From: Stenotrophomonas maltophilia | GTDB taxonomy: Bacteria > Pseudomonadota > Gammaproteobacteria > Xanthomonadales > Xanthomonadaceae | Direction of reading: 5' to 3' | DNA: 64,000 nucleotides | Assembly: GCF_900186865.1 (NCBI RefSeq) | Contig: NZ_LT906480.1 | Coordinates: 2,064,001 to 2,128,000 of the forward strand | Shown: piece after piece, positions 59,709 to 64,000 of the stretch | How the letters are laid out: every line of letters begins with the position of its first letter | Position numbering within the stretch: the stretch's first letter is position 1 | Made by a program: the position numbers and the translations under genes | Notes under the pieces: generated by a model | What the model saw: the letters and a program-made list of their open reading frames with translations, nothing else | What the model was told of the DNA's origin: nothing | The model's database searches: none

Positions 59709-60239
59709 GCAGGGCTTGCAGCCCTGCACCCGCAGAGGCAACGGCAACAGCCGAAGCGCGCTATCCGTGGATTGGCGGGGTGGGTCCGGTTGCAGGGGAC
59801 GCCGTTAACCCATCCCTGGGGGCTTGGCCGCGGCATCCATGCCGCGGACACCCCTGCAACCGGACCCACCCCGCCTTCGACAGTTTTCCGTGATCTGCCG
59901 GAACGGCTTACTGCTCTGGTAGGTGTCGACCTCGGTCGACACGGTAGATCCACGCTATGCGTGGATGACTCATTCGATATCTGACAGATGTGTCGACCAA
60001 GGTCGACACCTGCCAACAGCGCGCAACAACAGCCGCAGTTACCAACAGCCGCGTGAACCTGTCGAAGGCGGGGCGGCGTCGGCGTGCGGGGTGTCAGCGG
60101 CATGGATGCCGCTGCCAAGCCTACAAGGACGTACTTGCGGCGTCCCCGCACGCCCACACCGCCCCGCCATCCCACGGATAGCCCGCTCTGGCTTTTGATG
60201 TTGACGTTGATTCTGCAGGCGCAGGGCTGCAAGCCCTGC
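59709..60239. repeat. Large inverted pair of palindromic repeat elements around SMAGs
   Basis: Two copies of one element in opposite orientation fill most of the fsr-pdxY gap. The outer 19 bases are exact inverted copies (59709-59727, 60221-60239). Each copy has its own internal inverted repeat: 25 of 25 matching in the left (59774-59798 with 59851-59875) and 23 of 25 in the right (60067-60091 with 60144-60168). No gene is supported in this gap. Confidence 0.85.
59919..60014. repeat. SMAG cluster in the centre of the large repeat
   Basis: GTAG-headed palindromes at 59919-59942 and 59944-59966, and a third, inverted and lacking a clean GTAG, at 59990-60014. They sit between the two larger inverted elements. 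Confidence 0.8.
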
Positions 60240-60269
60240 CGAACCCCCCACCGGGCGTAGAATGCGGCC

Positions 60270-61178
60270 ATGAGCGAATCCCTTGATAACCACCTGGTCC
60301 ACGGCCGCCGCCAGCGGCCCGACGGCCCGTCGCCGATCGATGTCATCTCGGTCCAGTCGCAACTTGTCTACGGCCACGCCGGCAACAGCGCCGCCGTGCC
60401 GCCGATGCGCGCTCTCGGCGTGCGCGTAGCAGAAATTCCGACCGTGTTGCTCAGCAACGCGCCGTTCTACGACACCACGCGCGGTCGCGTGCTGCCCGCC
60501 GACTGGTTCGCCGACCTGCTGCTGGGCACCCACGAGCGCGGCCTGCCGCAGCGGGCGAAGATGCTGGTGTCCGGCTACTTCGGCAGTACCGCCAACGGTG
60601 CGGCCTTCGCCGACTGGCTGGATGACATCCTGCCGGCCTGCCCGCAGCTGCGTTACTGCCTGGATCCGGTGATTGGTGATACCCATACCGGCCCCTACGT
60701 GGAACCGGGCCTGGAAGCGATCTTCGCCGAGCGCCTGCTGCCGCATGCCTGGCTGGTGACCCCGAACGCCTTTGAACTCAATCGCCTCACCGGCATGCCG
60801 GCGCTCGCCGAGGCCGATGCCATCGCCGCCGCACGCACGCTGCTGGATCGTGGCCCGCACTGGGTGATCGCGCACAGCGTGGGCGGCACCCCGGGTGAAC
60901 TGGTGACCCTGGCTGTCGGCCGCGAGGAGACCTGGCGCTGGACCTCGCCCCTGCTGCCGGTGGACGTGGCTGGTACGGGTGATGTGCTGATGTCGCTGGT
61001 GGTGTCGTTCCTGCTGCGCGACGAATCGATGCAGCAGGCGATCTCGCGTGCGATTGCCGGCACCCACGCGGCCCTGGAGGCGACCCTGGACAACGGCTTC
61101 GAAGAATTCGACGTGATCGCTGCAGCGCCTGCCGCGCTGGCCGAGGGGACGCGCTTCCGCGCCGAACGCGTGGCATGA
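60270..61178 (+). CDS. pdxY: Pyridoxal kinase
   Basis: 302 residues, ribokinase-like. VISVQSQLVYGHAGNSAAVP at the N-terminus, CLDPVIGDTHTGPYV, VTPNAFELNRLTG, and the ATP/anion-hole motif PVDVAGTGDVLMS with catalytic Asp. Phosphorylates pyridoxal to PLP in the salvage pathway. Stop overlaps the next ATG. Confidence 0.93.
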   Translation: MSESLDNHLVHGRRQRPDGPSPIDVISVQSQLVYGHAGNSAAVPPMRALGVRVAEIPTVLLSNAPFYDTTRGRVLPADWFADLLLGTHERGLPQRAKMLVSGYFGSTANGAAFADWLDDILPACPQLRYCLDPVIGDTHTGPYVEPGLEAIFAERLLPHAWLVTPNAFELNRLTGMPALAEADAIAAARTLLDRGPHWVIAHSVGGTPGELVTLAVGREETWRWTSPLLPVDVAGTGDVLMSLVVSFLLRDESMQQAISRAIAGTHAALEATLDNGFEEFDVIAAAPAALAEGTRFRAERVA

Positions 61179-62299
61179 GCGGCCTGCTCGAACGCACGCC
61201 GCGCACGGTCGGCATCGTCGGAAGTGCAGGCGCCTACGGGCGCTGGCTGACCCGCTTCTTCCAGCAGCACATGCAGCTGCGGGTCATCGGCCATGATCCG
61301 GCTGATCCGGGCTCGCATACGCCGGAACAGCTGCTCGCGCAGGCCGATGTGCTGGTGTTCTCAGCGCCGATCCGGCATACGCCCGCGTTGATCGCCGAGT
61401 ACGTGCGGCAGTCGGCCGGCCGCGAGCAGGACCGGCTGTGGCTGGACGTGACCTCGGTGAAGGAGGCACCGGTGCAGGCGATGCTGGCCTCGCAGGCCGA
61501 GGTGGTCGGGCTGCACCCGATGACCGCGCCACCGAAAGCGCCGACACTGAAGGGTCGGGTGATGGTGGTCTGCGAAGCGCGGCTGCGGCACTGGCAGCCA
61601 TGGGTCGATTCGCTGTGCACGGCGTTGCAGGCTGAGTGCGTGCGGGCCACGCCACAGCATCACGACCAGATGATGGCGCTGGTACAGGCGATGGTGCATG
61701 CCACCCACCTGGCCCAGGCCGGCGTGCTGCGCCAATACCAGCCGCAGCTGGGCGACCTGGCCGCGATGATGCCGTACCGGTCGGCATCGTTCGAACTGGA
61801 TACGGCGATCATCTCGCGCATCCTGTCGCTGAACCCCGCGATCTACGAGGACATCCAGTTCGGCAACCCGTACGTGGCGCCGATGCTGGAGCGCTTGGTC
61901 GGCCAGCTGCAGGCCCTGCAGGCCCAGGTCGGGCAGGGCGACGACACTGCACGCAGTGCATTCCGTGAGCAGCTGCTGTCGGCCAACCGCAGTGCCTTCG
62001 GCGAGCAGGCACTGGCTGCGGGCAACTACACCTTTGAACGCGTAGGCTATCTGCTGGCTGACCTGACCGAGCGCAATGCGTTGTCGGTGCACCTGCCGGA
62101 AGACCGGCCGGGCTCACTGCGTGAGCTGCTGAACGTGTTCGAGCAGCACCGCATCAGCCTGGCCTCGATCCATTCCTCGCGCACGCCTGGCGGCGAAGTG
62201 CATTTCCGGATCGGGTTCGTGGCCGGCAGCGATCCGGGGTCGATCAGCCGTGCGGCCGCCGAAGTGGACGCCAGCGGCATCGGGCGGGTGCTGGGCTGA
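61175..62299 (+). CDS. tyrA: Prephenate dehydrogenase with C-terminal ACT domain
   Basis: 374 residues. N-terminal NAD-binding motif (VGIVGSAGAYGRWLTRFF), GLHPMTAPPKAPTLKGRV, and MMALVQAMVHATHLAQAGVL; residues about 290-374 form an ACT domain (LSVHLPEDRPGSLRELLNVF), which gives feedback control by aromatic amino acids. Oxidises prephenate to 4-hydroxyphenylpyruvate for Tyr synthesis. It lacks a chorismate mutase domain. ATGA overlap with pdxY. Confidence 0.9.
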   Translation: MSGLLERTPRTVGIVGSAGAYGRWLTRFFQQHMQLRVIGHDPADPGSHTPEQLLAQADVLVFSAPIRHTPALIAEYVRQSAGREQDRLWLDVTSVKEAPVQAMLASQAEVVGLHPMTAPPKAPTLKGRVMVVCEARLRHWQPWVDSLCTALQAECVRATPQHHDQMMALVQAMVHATHLAQAGVLRQYQPQLGDLAAMMPYRSASFELDTAIISRILSLNPAIYEDIQFGNPYVAPMLERLVGQLQALQAQVGQGDDTARSAFREQLLSANRSAFGEQALAAGNYTFERVGYLLADLTERNALSVHLPEDRPGSLRELLNVFEQHRISLASIHSSRTPGGEVHFRIGFVAGSDPGSISRAAAEVDASGIGRVLG

Positions 62300-62415
62300 G
62301 CACATTCATCCACAGGCGGTGTGGATGATTTCTGAGCAAAGGTGTGGATAACCTCGCTCAGCCCTTGGTAGCAAAGGCTGTCAAGATGCTTGGTCAAAAA
62401 TTGATCACGCTTTTT

Positions 62416-62524
62416 GTAGGGTCGAGCCATGCTCGACCGCCTTTGGCAAAAGGCGTGTCGACCAAGGTCGACACCCACCAGAGCGGAGCGGTACGAAATC
62501 CGGTGGCGCCGGGCCATGCCCGGC
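62416..62524. repeat. SMAG and related palindromes
   Basis: GTAGGGTCGAGCCATGCTCG... at 62416-62437, a GTGTCGACC/GGTCGACAC palindrome at 62455-62475, and CGCCGGGC-CAT-GCCCGGCG at 62506-62524. The last may end the leftward gene at 62530. Confidence 0.8.
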
Positions 62525-62529
62525 GAACC

Positions 62530-62724
62530 TCAGATCGTCAGCCTCAGCTCACCGCCACTGGTGGTGAACTCGCGGCCGTCGCGTACCAGCGGCCGTCCAT
62601 CATCCAGTTCGTAGCGTGGCGTGGCTTCGGAATGGTGCCCGCTGCCATTCGCCTCGGGCTTGAACTCGATGATGATGTGGCTTTCGCCGTTGCTGTCGAC
62701 GGCGGGGAACTGACGGAACGACAT
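62530..62724 (-). CDS. Small conserved protein of unknown function
   Basis: 64 residues (SFRQFPAVDSNGESHIIIEF, ELDDGRPLVRDGREFTTSGG), beta-rich, no signal peptide. AGGAGG lies just before ATG 62724. Common-looking short protein of Xanthomonadaceae; role unknown. Confidence 0.7.
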   Translation of the reverse strand: MSFRQFPAVDSNGESHIIIEFKPEANGSGHHSEATPRYELDDGRPLVRDGREFTTSGGELRLTI

Positions 62725-62794
62725 CGTGCACCTCCTTCAGCGGATGCTGCTGTTGCGCGGCCAGCTTGGCCGCGCCGATGTTAGGCGGACGTCA

Positions 62795-64000
62795 TCAATC
62801 GATGAACTGCAGGCGTGCAAGTTCAGCGTACAGTCCGCCTTCGGCCAGCAGCTGCGCGTGCGTGCCCTCGGCGACGATGCGGCCCTGGTCCATCACCACG
62901 ATGCGGTCGGCCTTGAGCACGGTGGCCAGGCGGTGGGCAATGACCAGCGTGGTGCGGCCCGTCATCAGGCGTTCCAGCGCTTGCTGCACGCTGTGCTCGC
63001 TCTGCGCGTCCAACGCGCTGGTGGCTTCGTCCAGCAGCAGGATCGGCGCATCCTTCAGCAGTGCGCGGGCAATCGCCACACGCTGCTGCTGGCCACCGGA
63101 CAGGCGGGCGCCGCGCTCGCCCAGCTCACTGTCATAGCCCTGCGGCAACGCGCGCAGGAATCCGTCCGCCTCGGCGGCGCGTGCGGCATCTTCCACCTCG
63201 CTGTCGCTGGCCTGCAGGCGGCCATAGCGGATGTTGTCGCGCGCGCTGGCGGCAAACAGCGTCGGCTGCTGCGAAACCAGCGCCAGCTGTCCGCGCAGTT
63301 CGGCCGGGTCGACCTGGCGCACGTCGATGCCATCCACGCAGATGCGGCCACTGGCCGGATCGTGGAAGCGCAGCAGCATCGACAGCACCGTGCTCTTGCC
63401 TGCGCCGGACGGGCCAACCAGGGCCACGGTCTCGCCCGGGCGCACGTGCAGGTTGAAATGGTCCAGCGCCGCCTGGTCCGGCCGCTGCGGGTAATGGAAC
63501 ACCACGTCGTCGAACCGGATCTCGCCCCGCAGCGGCTGCGGCAGCACGTGCGGCTGCGCCGGCGCGCGGATCTCGATGTCTTCCTGCAGCAGTTCGCCGA
63601 TGCGGCCCATGCCGCCGGCCGCGCGCTGCAGTTCGTTCCAGACTTCGGCCAGCGCACCGACCGAGCCACCACCGATCAGCGCGTACAGCACGAACTGGCC
63701 AAGGGTGCCTGCGCTGAGGCGGCCGTCGATGACATCGTGCGCGCCCAGCCACAGCACGCCGACGATGGCGCCGAACACCAGCAGGATGGCGCTGGCGGTG
63801 ACCAGCGACTGCGCACCGATGCGGCGGCGGGCGGCCTTGATGGCATCGCCCAGTGCATGGTCGAAGCGGCCGCGCTCGTAGGGTTCGCGTGCATGCGCCT
63901 GTACCGTCCTTACGGCGCCCAGGGTCTCGCTGGCCAGGCTGTTGGCATCGGCGATGCGGTCCTGGCTGCTGCGCGCGACGGTGCGCAGCTTGCGCGCACC
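62795..64000 (-). CDS. ABC exporter, membrane plus ATPase fusion (partial, N-terminus beyond the window)
   Basis: The frame is open to the window's end, so at least 401 C-terminal residues are visible. The end of a six-TM exporter domain (VFGAIVGVLWLGAHDVIDGR) is followed by an NBD with Walker A LVGPSGAGKST, Q-loop SQQPTLF, signature LSGGQQQR, Walker B ILLLDEATSALD and switch His AHRLA. Resembles MsbA/LmrA-type or Atm-type half-exporters; substrate not determinable. Confidence 0.92.
   Translation of the reverse strand, partial: GARKLRTVARSSQDRIADANSLASETLGAVRTVQAHAREPYERGRFDHALGDAIKAARRRIGAQSLVTASAILLVFGAIVGVLWLGAHDVIDGRLSAGTLGQFVLYALIGGGSVGALAEVWNELQRAAGGMGRIGELLQEDIEIRAPAQPHVLPQPLRGEIRFDDVVFHYPQRPDQAALDHFNLHVRPGETVALVGPSGAGKSTVLSMLLRFHDPASGRICVDGIDVRQVDPAELRGQLALVSQQPTLFAASARDNIRYGRLQASDSEVEDAARAAEADGFLRALPQGYDSELGERGARLSGGQQQRVAIARALLKDAPILLLDEATSALDAQSEHSVQQALERLMTGRTTLVIAHRLATVLKADRIVVMDQGRIVAEGTHAQLLAEGGLYAELARLQFID

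Noticed and set aside
59696..60270. Long open frames on the minus strand across the fsr-pdxY gap
   Set aside because: They arise from GC-rich palindromes and contain repeat-derived peptide; no RBS or known domain.

Overview
The window is high-GC chromosomal DNA of a Stenotrophomonas (S. maltophilia complex) or a very close Xanthomonadaceae relative. The evidence is the core gene order ssrA-smpB-ratA-rnfH-bamE(omlA)-fur-recN-hrcA-grpE-dnaK-dnaJ and the many GTAG-headed palindromes (the SMAG REP family of S. maltophilia) between the core genes. No rRNA or tRNA gene was seen; the one stable RNA gene recognised is the tmRNA.

Region 1 (1 to about 32300) is the right-hand part of a lambdoid/HK97-type siphovirus prophage that continues beyond the left edge. 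In order it holds the end of the early region (including a Ref-like nuclease), a candidate late promoter, a lysis block (lambda R-type endolysin, membrane proteins, Rz with embedded Rz1), HNH nuclease and terminase, portal, ClpP-like protease, HK97 capsid, head-tail joining proteins, tail tube, a gpG/gpGT pair with a GGGAAAC slippery site, tail proteins, tape measure, and a J-like fibre. An accessory block follows: a coiled-coil protein, a SRAP/HMCES-like protein, a KAP-family P-loop NTPase, an Ntn-hydrolase-like protein and a secreted Cys-rich protein. The prophage ends with its tyrosine integrase beside a 19-bp copy of the ssrA 3-prime end.

Region 2 (32302 to 44853) is a 12.5-kb mobilizable island bounded by two 19-bp direct repeats of the ssrA 3-prime end, with its own tyrosine integrase against the intact ssrA. 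It carries a JAMM-like lipoprotein, a large type IV pilin-like adhesin, a TraD-like protein, an IncQ-type oriT, a MobA/MobL relaxase, a highly structured stretch that looks like a non-coding RNA, an XRE regulator divergent from three envelope-protein genes, and an SF2 helicase with a small PARP-finger-like partner. The prophage and the island therefore sit in tandem at one ssrA attachment site.

Region 3 (44837 to 64000) is core chromosome: ssrA and smpB (ribosome rescue), ratA/rnfH, bamE, fur, a GDSL esterase with a divergent LysR regulator, recN, the hrcA-grpE-dnaK-dnaJ heat-shock cluster, an AraC regulator divergent from fsr (fosmidomycin efflux), a 575-bp repeat-rich gap, pdxY-tyrA, a small conserved protein, and an ABC exporter cut by the right edge.
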